Shown here: piece by piece, positions 50,864 to 60,067 of the stretch
How positions within the stretch are numbered: position 1 is the first letter of the stretch
Layout of the letters: each line of letters starts with the position of its first letter
DNA from: DATMFV01 sp035555975
Lineage (GTDB): Bacteria; Verrucomicrobiota; Verrucomicrobiia; Chthoniobacterales; Chthoniobacteraceae
Assembly (NCBI GenBank): GCA_035555975.1
Contig: DATMFV010000099.1
Span: 8,788-72,787 of the forward strand
Direction: 5' to 3'
Length of the DNA: 64,000 nt
The notes under the pieces: generated by a model
Databases searched by the model: none
Seen by the model: only the letters and a program-made list of their open reading frames with translations
Told to the model about the DNA's origin: nothing
Made by a program: the position numbers and the translations under genes

Positions 50864-51809
50864 TTGAACTTTCCAGGCTATGGATCAGCGCCGCCGCCTT
50901 TCCCTGAAGCGCCTTGTCGCCGGAGAGGCATTTTTCAAAACGCTTGAGGAGGTGGGTGATCGCGCTGCCGTCCCTGTAGCCGAGCGATCGGGCAACATCG
51001 GTTTTCCTTTCTCCCCCGTGGTAGACCCGCAGCCATGCCTTCCATCGGACATCATCCTCCTTCGCCGCAAGGGCGGTGACGGCCCCGACGGCCCGGTCGT
51101 GCCTGATCGGGTGGCGCGGCTTTTGTTCGTCCTGGCCCGGTTTTTCTTCCAGTCTCTCCAGAACGCGGTTTCGCATCGCTTCGCTTCCCAGGATCAACCC
51201 CCGGTAGAGGTCGGCAAAAATGTCGCGGGTGCCGTTTTCAAAGCCGTCCTGAATAAACTCCCGGTAACCTTTCCGGGCCTGATCGGGATCGCCGCCAAAA
51301 AGCTCCAGCCACTCCATGGAGAGCCACGCGGGAGCCGGTTTATCGCCGTCGTAGAAGCGATGGCTGCTCCATGGGTAGTCATCCAGCGCCACCCACCGTT
51401 CGCGGGGGACTGCGGCGGTTTGGTCGTGCGGCCGCACGGGGATAAGGTGAAGGTGGCGCAGCAGTTCCGCGGCATACCGTTGAGCCTCCACCAGATGCGC
51501 CTTGAAACGCCCTTGAAAAAGGTGCCCGCGGCGGTCGTGTCGGCGATTGAAGCGGATCGTGTAGGTGGTTTGCAGCCAGCCGATCGACTGGCTCAGGTTC
51601 CCCCGGGGCGTCCGGATCAGCAGATGGTAATGGTTGGGCATCAGGCAATAGCCGTGCACCTGCAACCCGTGCTCTTCGACCGCCCTTGCCAGCGTTGAAA
51701 GAAACTGCTTCCGATCGGCATCGTCGCGAAAAATCTCCCTTCGATCATTGCCGCGCGCAGCGACGTGATACGCCGCACCTTGATATTCGATTCTGACCGG
51801 TCGCGCCAT
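50856..51809 (-). CDS. REP-associated tyrosine transposase (RAYT, Y1 HUH family)
   Basis: A 317-residue protein from the ATG at 51809 (MARPVRIEYQGAAYHVAARG); the frame extends upstream to 52004 through repeat DNA. The HUH motif is MPNHYHLL, and catalytic tyrosine candidates lie in the helix after GHLFQGRFKAHLVEAQRYAA. The C-terminal third adds a helix-turn-helix like those in single-strand transposases (GGERKTDVARSLGYRDGSAI). RAYT proteins cut and move REP hairpins. The gene is flanked by REP-like hairpins on both sides (50156-50309; 51822-51869). Confidence 0.9.
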   Translation of the reverse strand: MARPVRIEYQGAAYHVAARGNDRREIFRDDADRKQFLSTLARAVEEHGLQVHGYCLMPNHYHLLIRTPRGNLSQSIGWLQTTYTIRFNRRHDRRGHLFQGRFKAHLVEAQRYAAELLRHLHLIPVRPHDQTAAVPRERWVALDDYPWSSHRFYDGDKPAPAWLSMEWLELFGGDPDQARKGYREFIQDGFENGTRDIFADLYRGLILGSEAMRNRVLERLEEKPGQDEQKPRHPIRHDRAVGAVTALAAKEDDVRWKAWLRVYHGGERKTDVARSLGYRDGSAITHLLKRFEKCLSGDKALQGKAAALIHSLESSNG

Positions 51810-51821
51810 GTGCCATGGTCC

Positions 51822-51869
51822 ATACCGAAAGGTATCCGGGGCGTCAAGTTTCAAGAGTTGACCCCGGGG
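51822..51869 (-). repeat. REP-type element upstream of the RAYT gene
   Basis: Read leftward, the arms GGGGTCAA and TTGACGCCCC enclose CTCTTGAAAC, a hairpin with a GGGGTCAACTCTT core. Next to it ATACC-GAAA-GGTAT recalls the first mini-hairpin at 39532. The core recurs at 60829. Confidence 0.65.
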
Positions 51870-51900
51870 TGTGGAACGGCCTATTTTCCGGTGCCCCTCC

Positions 51901-52845
51901 ATGATCCAAAAAGCCGCCTTCACGCCCGCTCCCGCCAAACCGCCTTCCTCCGGCGGGAGCACCCCGTTTCGGTTCGACCCCCGGCGCGGCGACGCTTCCT
52001 TCACCCTCGACGACCTTGACGGCGCGGCCGCCTTTGCGGAGCCCGGGCGTTGGAACTACTTCACCATCCTTTTCATCCGGGAGGGGCGCGGCTGGTTGGC
52101 GGCGGAGGCGCTCCGGCATCGCTACGACGGCCCGGCGCTCCTGTTTTTCAACCCGTACCAGACGTTTCACCTCATTCGCGAAGCCCCTCACGCCGGAACG
52201 GCAATCCGGTTTCACGCCAACTTCTTCTGCCTGGAAGCCCACCACGAGGCGGTCGGCTGCAACGGCGTCCTGTTCAACGACATCTACGGCCTGCCGCTGG
52301 TGAAACTCCCCGGGGACGCCGACGTGGCGGAGGTGGCCGGGCTGCTGGAAAGCATGGCTCGGGAACGGGAGGGCGGGGGGCTCGCCAGCCCCGAACTCCT
52401 GATTTCCTACCTCAAGGTATTGCTGATCAAGGCGACGCGGCTCAAGCTCGACCAGCAGGGGGAGGGCATCTGGTTTCCCGGTCACGGGGAGGCGCACCCC
52501 TCGGTGGCCCGCCGCTTCCAGCACCTGGTGGAGGAGCATTACCGCGCCCTCCACCGGCCACACGCGTACGCGGCGTTGCTGGAGATCACCCCGAAGCGAC
52601 TCGGCAAGCTCGTCAAAGAGCATTTCCACAAGACGCCGACCGAACTGATCCGCGAACGGCTCCTCAAGGAAGGCAAATGGCAGTTGCTGCACACGCACCG
52701 CCCGGTCCGGGAGATTGCCGCCAGCCTCGGTTTTGATGATGAGTTCTACTTCAGCCGCCTTTTCCGGCGCGCCGTCGGTGCGTCGCCGAGTGCCTTCCGG
52801 GAATACGAGAGGCTGATCCGCCCCGGGGGCAATGCGTCCATGTAG
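51901..52845 (+). CDS. AraC-family transcriptional regulator
   Basis: About 314 residues from the ATG at 51901 (a GTG at 51871 is also in frame). The N-terminal sensor is cupin-like (FTILFIREGRGWLAAEALRH, LLFFNPYQTFHLIREAP) with two nearby cysteines in FHANFFCLEAHHEAVGC. The C-terminal pair of helix-turn-helix motifs (AALLEITPKRLGKLVKEHFH; VREIAASLGFDDEFYFSRLF) is complete. The next gene is a DUF417 membrane protein, an arrangement like E. coli rclR with rclC; a redox or reactive-chlorine role is inferred from that parallel. Confidence 0.88.
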   Translation: MIQKAAFTPAPAKPPSSGGSTPFRFDPRRGDASFTLDDLDGAAAFAEPGRWNYFTILFIREGRGWLAAEALRHRYDGPALLFFNPYQTFHLIREAPHAGTAIRFHANFFCLEAHHEAVGCNGVLFNDIYGLPLVKLPGDADVAEVAGLLESMAREREGGGLASPELLISYLKVLLIKATRLKLDQQGEGIWFPGHGEAHPSVARRFQHLVEEHYRALHRPHAYAALLEITPKRLGKLVKEHFHKTPTELIRERLLKEGKWQLLHTHRPVREIAASLGFDDEFYFSRLFRRAVGASPSAFREYERLIRPGGNASM

Positions 52846-52896
52846 GGTTGGCCGTCCGTCCATTCCCACCGCCCCGGAAGCGGGTTATCGTGGCTC

Positions 52897-53472
52897 ATGC
52901 GTTCATTTTTTCAACTTGCGGCGCGCGCCGACCGTCCCGGGATCGCGCTCACCCGCCTGGGGCTGATCGTCGTCCTCCTCTGGATCGGCGGGCTCAAGGC
53001 CTTCAGGTACGAGGCGGACGGGATCGTCCCCTTCGTCGCCAACAGCCCGACAATGAGCTTCTTTTACAAATTCCCCGCCCCGGAATACCGCAACCATATG
53101 AACCCCGAGGGGAAACTCGTCCCGGAAAACCGGCAGTGGCACGAGGAGAACCGCACCTACCTTTTCTCCTACGGGCTTGGGAGCGTGATCGTCGCCTACG
53201 GCCTGATGCTCTGCTGCCACCCGTGGCGGCCCGGCATCGCCGCCGTCGGCAGTTTTCTGGTGATCATCATGTCGCTGGTGACGCTCTCCTTTCTGATCAC
53301 CACGCCGGAAACCTGGGTCCCCGCACTGGGCGATGCCGAGCACGGTTTCCCGTACCTGAGCGGCAGGGGGCGGCTAGTCATCAAGGACGCCATCATGCTC
53401 GGGGCCGCCATGGTGACGATGGCCGACTCCGCGCGGGTTTACCTGAAAAGAGCGGCTCGCCCCAACACTTAA
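52897..53472 (+). CDS. DUF417 (YkgB/RclC-like) membrane protein
   Basis: A 191-residue protein with about four membrane helices. Family features: ARADRPGIALTRLGLIVVLL, WIGGLKAFRYEADGIVPFVA, SPTMSFFYKFP, and TLSFLITTPETWVPALGD. DUF417 proteins act in the inner membrane; RclC in E. coli takes part in the response to reactive chlorine species. The gene follows the AraC regulator by 51 bases on the same strand. Confidence 0.9.
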   Translation: MRSFFQLAARADRPGIALTRLGLIVVLLWIGGLKAFRYEADGIVPFVANSPTMSFFYKFPAPEYRNHMNPEGKLVPENRQWHEENRTYLFSYGLGSVIVAYGLMLCCHPWRPGIAAVGSFLVIIMSLVTLSFLITTPETWVPALGDAEHGFPYLSGRGRLVIKDAIMLGAAMVTMADSARVYLKRAARPNT

Positions 53473-53489
53473 GCTTCCATTCTAAAAAA

Positions 53490-53537
53490 ACCGGATTGAC
53501 ACGATCCGGTCATGGCTGTATCTCTGATACTGTATCA
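53490..53537 (+). promoter_or_regulatory. Promoter with two palindromes before the cassette C regulator
   Basis: ACCGGAT (53490-53496) and ATCCGGT (53504-53510) form a perfect inverted repeat over the -35 TTGACA (53496-53501). After a 17-base spacer comes TATCTC (53519-53524), and directly after it the perfect palindrome TGATACTGTATCA (53525-53537). The latter would sit at the start point, ideal for autorepression by the GntR-type regulator. Confidence 0.6.
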
Positions 53538-53564
53538 CGAGCGTAGCAGTACTTCTCTCCTTCC

Positions 53565-54659
53565 ATGCACCGTCCCCAGTCCACCGTCACCGGCCCCAAA
53601 GCCCGGATCGTCCGCACCGCCATCCTTGAAATGCTCCGCACGCAGGGGATCAAGGCGGGGGAAAAGATCGCTTCGGAGCGCGATCTCGCCGCCGGGCTCG
53701 GTTTCAACCACCAGACCGTCCGCCGGGCGCTGGCGGATCTCGTGGCCGACGGCGTTCTGGAAAAGCGGGCGCGGCAGGGGAACTTCGTGCGCGAGGTCGC
53801 CCGCCCGACGCCGCTCGCGATCGCCTTTCCGCCGTACCTACTCAAGGAACATACCTCGCGCCCTTCGACCCGGCTCATCTTCGACGGGATCAACGACACG
53901 ATCGACCCCGCCCGGTTTTCCCTCACCTCGCTCTCCTACCGGTACGAATACTTCCTCGAAGATATTGTCCGCTTTGTCGAAGCGCGGGAGATCAGGGGGT
54001 TGTTCCTGGTCGGCGCTTCGCAGATCCGGCCCGAGGAGGTCCGCCGGATCATGGATTACGGGGTCAAGCTGGTGCTTTTGACCCAGCACGCGGCGCTGGC
54101 CGCCCTCGGGATCAGCTCCTTTTACTACGATCCCTCGCTCGCCTTTGCCCAGATCCTTGCCGGGCTGGCGGAACGGGGGCACCGCCAGATCGCCGTCTTC
54201 CGGCATCCCTTTCCCGCCCGGCCGGAGATGAACGCCATCTTTGAAGACGCCTGCGAACGGCACGGTTTTGGCGACCCGCGCAAGGTCGAGGCGATCCTCC
54301 CCGACACGCCCGAGCCGTCGGCGGAGCGCTTTGCCGCCGTCTTCGAACGCCGGCCGCGCCCTACGGCCATCGTCGTGCCCGATGAAATCATCGCCATCCG
54401 CGTCTTCCAGGAGGCGTACCGGCGGCGGCTGTTCATCCCCGATGACTTTTCGCTCGCCGCCTATTCCGACAACGCCCCGGGCGTCTTCCCTGTCCCTCTC
54501 AGCGCTCCCGACACCCCCTACTGGCACCACCAGATGGTTTCCATGGCGACCCGCCACCTGATGGACGCTCTCGAAGGAAAGCCGCAGGAAGTCGTCCGCT
54601 ACCCGGTCGGCGGCGGCGTCCTCTGGCGCGAATCGGTCGCCAACCTCACCCCTGCCTGA
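53565..54659 (+). CDS. GntR/LacI hybrid transcriptional regulator (cassette C)
   Basis: A 364-residue protein: a GntR winged helix (ARIVRTAILEMLRTQGIKAG, ASERDLAAGLGFNHQTVRRA, ALADLVADGVLEKRARQGNF) fused to a LacI-like sugar-binding domain (RGLFLVGASQIRPEEVRRIM; TAIVVPDEIIAIRVFQEAYR; IPDDFSLAAYSDNAPGVFPV), the AraR-type layout. It differs from the LacI regulators of cassettes A and B in its DNA-binding domain but takes the same position. The ligand is probably a sugar. It is 25 bases from the PEP-CTERM gene, not overlapped. Confidence 0.9.
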   Translation: MHRPQSTVTGPKARIVRTAILEMLRTQGIKAGEKIASERDLAAGLGFNHQTVRRALADLVADGVLEKRARQGNFVREVARPTPLAIAFPPYLLKEHTSRPSTRLIFDGINDTIDPARFSLTSLSYRYEYFLEDIVRFVEAREIRGLFLVGASQIRPEEVRRIMDYGVKLVLLTQHAALAALGISSFYYDPSLAFAQILAGLAERGHRQIAVFRHPFPARPEMNAIFEDACERHGFGDPRKVEAILPDTPEPSAERFAAVFERRPRPTAIVVPDEIIAIRVFQEAYRRRLFIPDDFSLAAYSDNAPGVFPVPLSAPDTPYWHHQMVSMATRHLMDALEGKPQEVVRYPVGGGVLWRESVANLTPA

Positions 54660-54684
54660 TCTCATCCCAACTCCTGCTCTCACC

Positions 54685-56019
54685 ATGAAAACACCCCCGC
54701 TGCTCGCCTGTACCGCCCTGCTTCTCCTCCAGAGCGCCCTTTTCGCCCAGGATCTTTACTGGAACCCGCAAGGCGGCTCGACCGACTGGAACACCACGGC
54801 CCAGAACTGGAGTGAAACCGAGGTCCCTTCCGCCTGGCAGGGGTGGCCCGCCATCTCCGGTTACACCGGCATCGCCCGTTTTACGGCCAACGGCGGGGAG
54901 GTCAACGTCGGCGACGGCCTGTTTACAGGGGGGCTCGCCTTTGAAACTCCCGGGGTCGCCCTCTCCTCTGCGGCAGAATCCACTTTGACCCTTGCCGGGA
55001 GCGCTCCGGAGATCGAGGTTGCCACGGGCCTCACCGCCACCCTCGGGGCCAACCTGCGCCTGATGAGCCAGAGCAAGACCTTCACCAAAACCGGCGCCGG
55101 TACGCTGGAGATCACCTACTCCCACGGCACGGACAAATACCTCGGCCCGGTCAGTTCCACGACGCAGGGGGCCAAAATCACCATCGCCGAAGGGACGCTG
55201 CGGGTGACCGGCAACGGGCTCAACAACACCTGGGTCGATCTCTCCGTCGCCTCCGGTGCGACCCTCGCGGTCAACAGCACCCTCAATGTCGGCACCCTTA
55301 CCGGTTCCGGGGCGGTCTCCAACAGCACCGGGACGGCCTACACGCTCCAGATCCGCGGTCTGGACCAGTCGTTTTCGGGGGTGGTTTCGGGGAACCTCAA
55401 CTTTTCGAAGATCAACTCTCCGGACACCTTTACCTTTTCGGGTTCGCAGTCGAACACCTACAGCGGAAACACCACCGTCAACGTCGGGGAATTGATCCTG
55501 GCCAAAACCGGTGGGGCCGTTGCCGTTGCCGGGACGCAGATCATCCTCGGTGCCAACAACAACACGGGGCTGGCGCAGCTCACCCTCGCCGGGGAGGGGC
55601 AGATCGCCTCCACCGTGGACCTCTCCTTCGTCGAAGGCAACCGCCGCACCGCACGCTTCGCGCTGGAGGGGCATTCCGCCACGCTGGGCACGCTGATCCT
55701 CGGCAACCTCGGCGCAAACGGAAGCTTTACGATCGATTTCGGCATGAATGAAACCGCCCAGCTTCTCTCCTTCGCCGCGCTTTCAACCGCAGGCACCGGC
55801 GACCTGAACCTCCTCAACTTCGGCGATAACGACGAGTTGCGCTTCCTCGCCGACCCGACGGCGGGCCTCGGGCAGCTTTTCATCAACGGCCTCGATGTCA
55901 CCGCCGTGGACCGGGGCGAATACTGGACGGTTGCCCCGATCCCCGAACCGCGCGCGCTGCTCGGGGTCGGCGCTCTGTTGCTCGTCCTGGCGCTCAGGAA
56001 CCGGAGGCTTCATGCCTGA
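54685..56019 (+). CDS. PEP-CTERM beta-strand-repeat protein (cassette C)
   Basis: A 444-residue protein with a signal peptide (LLACTALLLLQSALFAQ), the autotransporter-associated opening LYWNPQGGSTDWNTTAQNWS, several beta-strand repeats (YSGNTTVNVGELILAKTGGA), and a C-terminal sorting signal IPEPRALLGVG, hydrophobic stretch and RNRR. It is close in type to the cassette A protein (6096), while cassette B has a shorter lectin-like one. It overlaps the pseudopilin gene by 8 bases. Confidence 0.9.
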   Translation: MKTPPLLACTALLLLQSALFAQDLYWNPQGGSTDWNTTAQNWSETEVPSAWQGWPAISGYTGIARFTANGGEVNVGDGLFTGGLAFETPGVALSSAAESTLTLAGSAPEIEVATGLTATLGANLRLMSQSKTFTKTGAGTLEITYSHGTDKYLGPVSSTTQGAKITIAEGTLRVTGNGLNNTWVDLSVASGATLAVNSTLNVGTLTGSGAVSNSTGTAYTLQIRGLDQSFSGVVSGNLNFSKINSPDTFTFSGSQSNTYSGNTTVNVGELILAKTGGAVAVAGTQIILGANNNTGLAQLTLAGEGQIASTVDLSFVEGNRRTARFALEGHSATLGTLILGNLGANGSFTIDFGMNETAQLLSFAALSTAGTGDLNLLNFGDNDELRFLADPTAGLGQLFINGLDVTAVDRGEYWTVAPIPEPRALLGVGALLLVLALRNRRLHA

Positions 56020-56710
56020 AACCCCACGGTGCAGGCGCAGCCGGGGGTTCACCCTCGTTGAACTGCTGCTCGCGATCGGGGTGCTGGCCCTGCTGGCGGT
56101 GCTGGTCTCCGGCATGATGGGGCGGCTTCGCGAACGGGGTCGGACGACCCAGTGCGCCAGCAACCTGCGGCAGCTCGGGGTCTACGTGCTCACCTACGCC
56201 CAGGAGAACAACGGGCTGCTCCCGCCCGTCCTCGGCTGGCCCGACGAGAAGAACCGCCGCCCTTCGTGGTACAACGCGCTCGATGCGGCGGGGATTCTCC
56301 CGGTCTACGGGCAACTCGGCTGGAGCGGCAAGGAGGTGAGCATCGCCCGCTGCCCGGCGCGTCCCTTCAAGGCGGCCCATTCAAAGATCAAATCGGTCGA
56401 CGGGCATTACCACTACGGCATGAACAACGCCCCCGGCGGCATGGACACCATGCTTTCGCCCGATCACCCCGGCCAGAAGCTCCAGAACCTCCCCAGCCCC
56501 GCCGGAACCTTCCTGCTGACCGAGTCCGACGCCGAGATCTGGGTCGGCCGCATCCGTGGAGAGGCGATGAAGGTCAACCACGCCGCCTACCCGCACCAAG
56601 GCGGCGCCAACCTCTTCTTTGCCGACGGCCACCTTGAATGGCGTCCCGGCCCGCTGCCTGAGCTGACCTCCTCCACCGCCCGCCCGCCCGAACCGTGGTG
56701 GGGGGAGTAA
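56012..56710 (+). CDS. Type II pseudopilin with H-X9-DG C-terminus (cassette C)
   Basis: A 232-residue protein starting at the ATG at 56012 behind CCGGAGG. The prepilin site is RGFTLVELLLAIGVLALLAV, followed by CASNLRQLGVYVLTYAQENN, and the C-terminal class motif is YPHQGGANLFFADGHLEWRP (H-X9-DG). It is 12 bases from the next gene. Same family and same position as the pseudopilins of cassettes A and B. Confidence 0.9.
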   Translation: MPETPRCRRSRGFTLVELLLAIGVLALLAVLVSGMMGRLRERGRTTQCASNLRQLGVYVLTYAQENNGLLPPVLGWPDEKNRRPSWYNALDAAGILPVYGQLGWSGKEVSIARCPARPFKAAHSKIKSVDGHYHYGMNNAPGGMDTMLSPDHPGQKLQNLPSPAGTFLLTESDAEIWVGRIRGEAMKVNHAAYPHQGGANLFFADGHLEWRPGPLPELTSSTARPPEPWWGE

Positions 56711-56722
56711 CCGCTTGCCTTC

Positions 56723-59700
56723 ATGAGCCGCCTTTTGTTCCTGCTATCCTCCCTGTTGTTTCTTTTGCTTTCGATGCCGACACCGGTCGCCGCCGGAAGC
56801 TACGTGCTGGGTGAACAACCTTCCGGCGAAGCATGGCAGAACGGCCTGAAGATCACCGGGCTGGTCGATCGCCACGGCCGCCTCGTCTCGCGACAGGGGA
56901 GCTTCACCCTCCTGCGCACTGCGGACGCGCTCCATTTCCGCATCGAAACCGAGCTGCCGCCCAAGGGCGAACTCCTCGCCCGGGTCCATCCCGGCCGGGG
57001 CAACAGCAATGCCGTGGCGCTCGACGACACGGTGGAAATCTGGCTCTCGCCGATGACGGAGGCGAAGGAGCCGCCGGTTTACCAGTTGATGACCAACGCG
57101 CTCGGCGCGCTCTACGCGCTGCGCCATTCAAAGACCGCGACCGTCGCCGTCGCCGACTGGCAACCCGGGGCAAGCGTCACCCACGCGCAGGAGAACGGGC
57201 GGTGGATCGCCACCGTGCGGATTCCGTTGGCCTCTCTTCAGGTCGACCCGGCCCGCCTGCCGGGGGTTCTTTTCCGCATCGTACGCAACTGGCGGCAGCC
57301 GGTGCAGACGAGCGCTTCGGAAGCGTTTGCCGAAGGGGGCGGTTTTTCCAATCGCGAGACGATGAGCCGCCTCCGTTTTGTCTCCGGCGCTCCGGTGATC
57401 GCACTGGAACGCATTCTGGGCGAAGGGCGCAGGGGGCTCGACCTCCGGCTCGCCCTGCATGCCGCCCCGCCCCGGGTGCTGGAAGTCGCGGCGTCGCTGG
57501 AGTCGACCACCAATGTCGCCCCCCGGGTCAGCAACGAGACGTTTGATTTCGCCAAAACCGGCACGCAACGCTTTCTCATGGAAAAGCGGCTGGAAAGCGA
57601 CACGGTTTTCCACGCGAAACTGAGCGTCCGCCCGCCTGACGGCTCCGTGGCGCTCTTTGAACGGACTTTTTCCCTTGATACCGGCCCTGCCGCCGACGGG
57701 TGGGCCGTGCTCCAGCCCGGGGAGGCGTCGCGCTACCAGTTCGCCTACCTTCCGTACCACCGCCGGCTCCTCCTTCAGACCACGGAGCGCCCGGCCGGAC
57801 CGGTCGGAGTCGCGCTTTCGAAGGGGGAAGAGGCTGCTCTGGTTTCCTCCACCCTTGCCCCGGAAGCGTGGGTCGCCATCTCCCGCTCGGGCCAGACCGG
57901 CTGGGTGGCGGAGGTCGCCCTCCCCGAACTCGCCACCGGCAGCTACACCGTGGCGCTTTCTAGCCCGGCGTTGAAGGAGCCCGAGCGCCACCCGCTCGAG
58001 GTCGAACGTTTCGAGTGGGAAAAGAACGCCATCGGCACCGAACCGGTTCCGCCGCCGCCGTTCACCCCGGTCCGGGCGGAAGGGGAAAAGATCGCCCTGC
58101 TCCTGCGGGAGTATACGCTGAACGGAGCGGGATTCTGGCGCACCGTCACCGCCGAGGGCCGCCCCCTCCTCGCCGCTCCCGTCGGCATGAGCGCCACCCT
58201 TGATGGCCGGGAGGTTTCGGAGCTTGAATCCGTCGAGCAGCATCTGGAGCGGCAGAACGGGGTCGAAAGCAGCCACTTTTCACGCTGGAAACTCGGGGGC
58301 GCGCTGGAAGGCGAAACCCGGACCACCGTCGCCTTTGACGGGCTGGTCACCACCACCATCACCCTTCCGGCCCAGCCGGGCGTCACCGTGCAACGGCTCT
58401 CGCTGCGCCTCCCGGTGGCCGACGGCGAAGTCCGCTACCTGCATCAGGTCGGCGCAGGCATCCGGGGGAACTACGCCGGGGCGGTCCCGAAAGGGAAGGG
58501 GCGCGTCTGGAGCAATCTCGACGCCATGTCGTACGGCTACCCGGACCGCTTCATCCCGTACCTCTGGGTCGGCGGCATCCGGCGCGGGATCGCCGTCATG
58601 GCTGATTCCGCCAACGGCTGGGCGATCGGCGAAGGGGAGCCGTCCCTCACTCTCGAGCGGGAAGGGGAGGCGCTCGTCGTCGGGCTGCATCTGATCTCCC
58701 GCCCGGTCGGGCTTGAGCAACCCCGCACCGTCACCCTTTGCTGGCAGGCGACGCCGGTCAAGGAGAAGCCGCAGGCATGGCGGCGCTACTCGATGGGCGG
58801 GCCGTTCCCGGGGGCGGAGGCGGTCACCATCCACGGCTCCGGCCTTTACTGGGGAGCCCTCAGCAGCTTTGGCGATGTCTACCCGCGCGGGCGCGATTTT
58901 CGCTACCTGGAAGCGATCGCCCGCGAGCGGGAGGCGGGGGCCGACGTCAGCGCGTCTTTCATCGAAACGTGGAATCAGGGTTACGAAGGTCTCCCCCGGG
59001 AGGATCGCTACCGGGAGCATGTCCGCACCGGTTTCCGCAACGCCCAGCAGGCGCGTTTCCTGATCCCGTACACCAACGCCCGGGGAGCGCGGGAGACGAT
59101 GCCGGAGTTTCTCGCCTTTCAGGATGAATGGGTGCGGCAGGGGTTCACCGCGCGGCGTTGGTCGGACGATCACTTCGGAGAGATCAAGACCGACCCGGCC
59201 GGAAGCTTTCAGGATTTCGCCCTCTGGTACTTCCGGAAGATGAAGGAGGTCGGCTACGCTGCGGGCATCTACTTCGACAACGCCTACCTGGTCGCTTCGC
59301 ACAACCCGTGGTCGGTCTACCAGGCGGCGCGCGCGTATGGGCCGGAGGCGCGGCCTTCGGTCGGCCTGGATGATCTGCGCGACTATTTCCTGCGCACCTA
59401 CCGGCTCTTTTCCGGTCCGGACGGGCAGCGCCCGCTCAACATCTTTCACATGACCAACGCGGCGATCGTCCCGCATTTAAGCTTCGCCACGCTACAACTC
59501 GACTGGGAGATGAAGTACGGCTCGGAAGATTTTCAGGACCGGTTTGATGAGGATTACATCTTTGCCTCCTCGCTCGGGGAACAGTCGGGGACGATTCCCG
59601 TGGTCCTGAGCGGCATCCATCCTTCCGCCGCCAAGAGCGCCGAATGGCTGACGCGCACCCTTTTTGCCACCACCGCTGTCTATGAACTGAAAGTCTGGCC

Positions 59701-60067
59701 GACGTTCAAGATCGACAAACCGTCGTGGCAACGCTGGCAGGAGATTCTTTACGCCTTCGGCTACGGCGCGCCGGAGACCAAGGTTTACCGCTTCTGGGAA
59801 GAGCCGCCCTTTGCGCTCAACCGTCCCGACGCCCGGGCGCTCGTGATGGAACGCGACGGGAAGTTCCTCTGCGTCCTCTCCGACTTCGGCAACGGCGGCG
59901 AGACCACCCTGTCGCTCGACGCCCGCCTGCTCGGGGAATCGACCCGCTTCAAGGCGACCGACGCGGAGACCGGCAAGGCCGTCCGCTTCGGAGGCGGGAA
60001 GGTGACCCTCCCGCTCGCCCGCCATGACTTCTGTCTTCTTTTGATCGAACCCGAAACCGCGCCATGA
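56723..60067 (+). CDS. Very large exported DUF6067-like protein (cassette C)
   Basis: A 1114-residue protein with signal peptide (LLFLLSSLLFLLLSMPTPVA). Residues about 30-230 resemble a CBM9-like carbohydrate-binding domain (TVEIWLSPMTEAKEPPVYQL). Later parts match the DUF6067/glycosidase-like barrel: YLWVGGIRRGIAVMADSANG, WSDDHFGEIKTDPAGSFQDF and GYAAGIYFDNAYLVASHNPW, with acidic residues as expected for a hydrolase. A short beta domain ends the protein. The stop overlaps the LamG gene by ATGA. Catalysis has not been tested for this family as far as I can tell. Confidence 0.72.
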   Translation: MSRLLFLLSSLLFLLLSMPTPVAAGSYVLGEQPSGEAWQNGLKITGLVDRHGRLVSRQGSFTLLRTADALHFRIETELPPKGELLARVHPGRGNSNAVALDDTVEIWLSPMTEAKEPPVYQLMTNALGALYALRHSKTATVAVADWQPGASVTHAQENGRWIATVRIPLASLQVDPARLPGVLFRIVRNWRQPVQTSASEAFAEGGGFSNRETMSRLRFVSGAPVIALERILGEGRRGLDLRLALHAAPPRVLEVAASLESTTNVAPRVSNETFDFAKTGTQRFLMEKRLESDTVFHAKLSVRPPDGSVALFERTFSLDTGPAADGWAVLQPGEASRYQFAYLPYHRRLLLQTTERPAGPVGVALSKGEEAALVSSTLAPEAWVAISRSGQTGWVAEVALPELATGSYTVALSSPALKEPERHPLEVERFEWEKNAIGTEPVPPPPFTPVRAEGEKIALLLREYTLNGAGFWRTVTAEGRPLLAAPVGMSATLDGREVSELESVEQHLERQNGVESSHFSRWKLGGALEGETRTTVAFDGLVTTTITLPAQPGVTVQRLSLRLPVADGEVRYLHQVGAGIRGNYAGAVPKGKGRVWSNLDAMSYGYPDRFIPYLWVGGIRRGIAVMADSANGWAIGEGEPSLTLEREGEALVVGLHLISRPVGLEQPRTVTLCWQATPVKEKPQAWRRYSMGGPFPGAEAVTIHGSGLYWGALSSFGDVYPRGRDFRYLEAIAREREAGADVSASFIETWNQGYEGLPREDRYREHVRTGFRNAQQARFLIPYTNARGARETMPEFLAFQDEWVRQGFTARRWSDDHFGEIKTDPAGSFQDFALWYFRKMKEVGYAAGIYFDNAYLVASHNPWSVYQAARAYGPEARPSVGLDDLRDYFLRTYRLFSGPDGQRPLNIFHMTNAAIVPHLSFATLQLDWEMKYGSEDFQDRFDEDYIFASSLGEQSGTIPVVLSGIHPSAAKSAEWLTRTLFATTAVYELKVWPTFKIDKPSWQRWQEILYAFGYGAPETKVYRFWEEPPFALNRPDARALVMERDGKFLCVLSDFGNGGETTLSLDARLLGESTRFKATDAETGKAVRFGGGKVTLPLARHDFCLLLIEPETAP

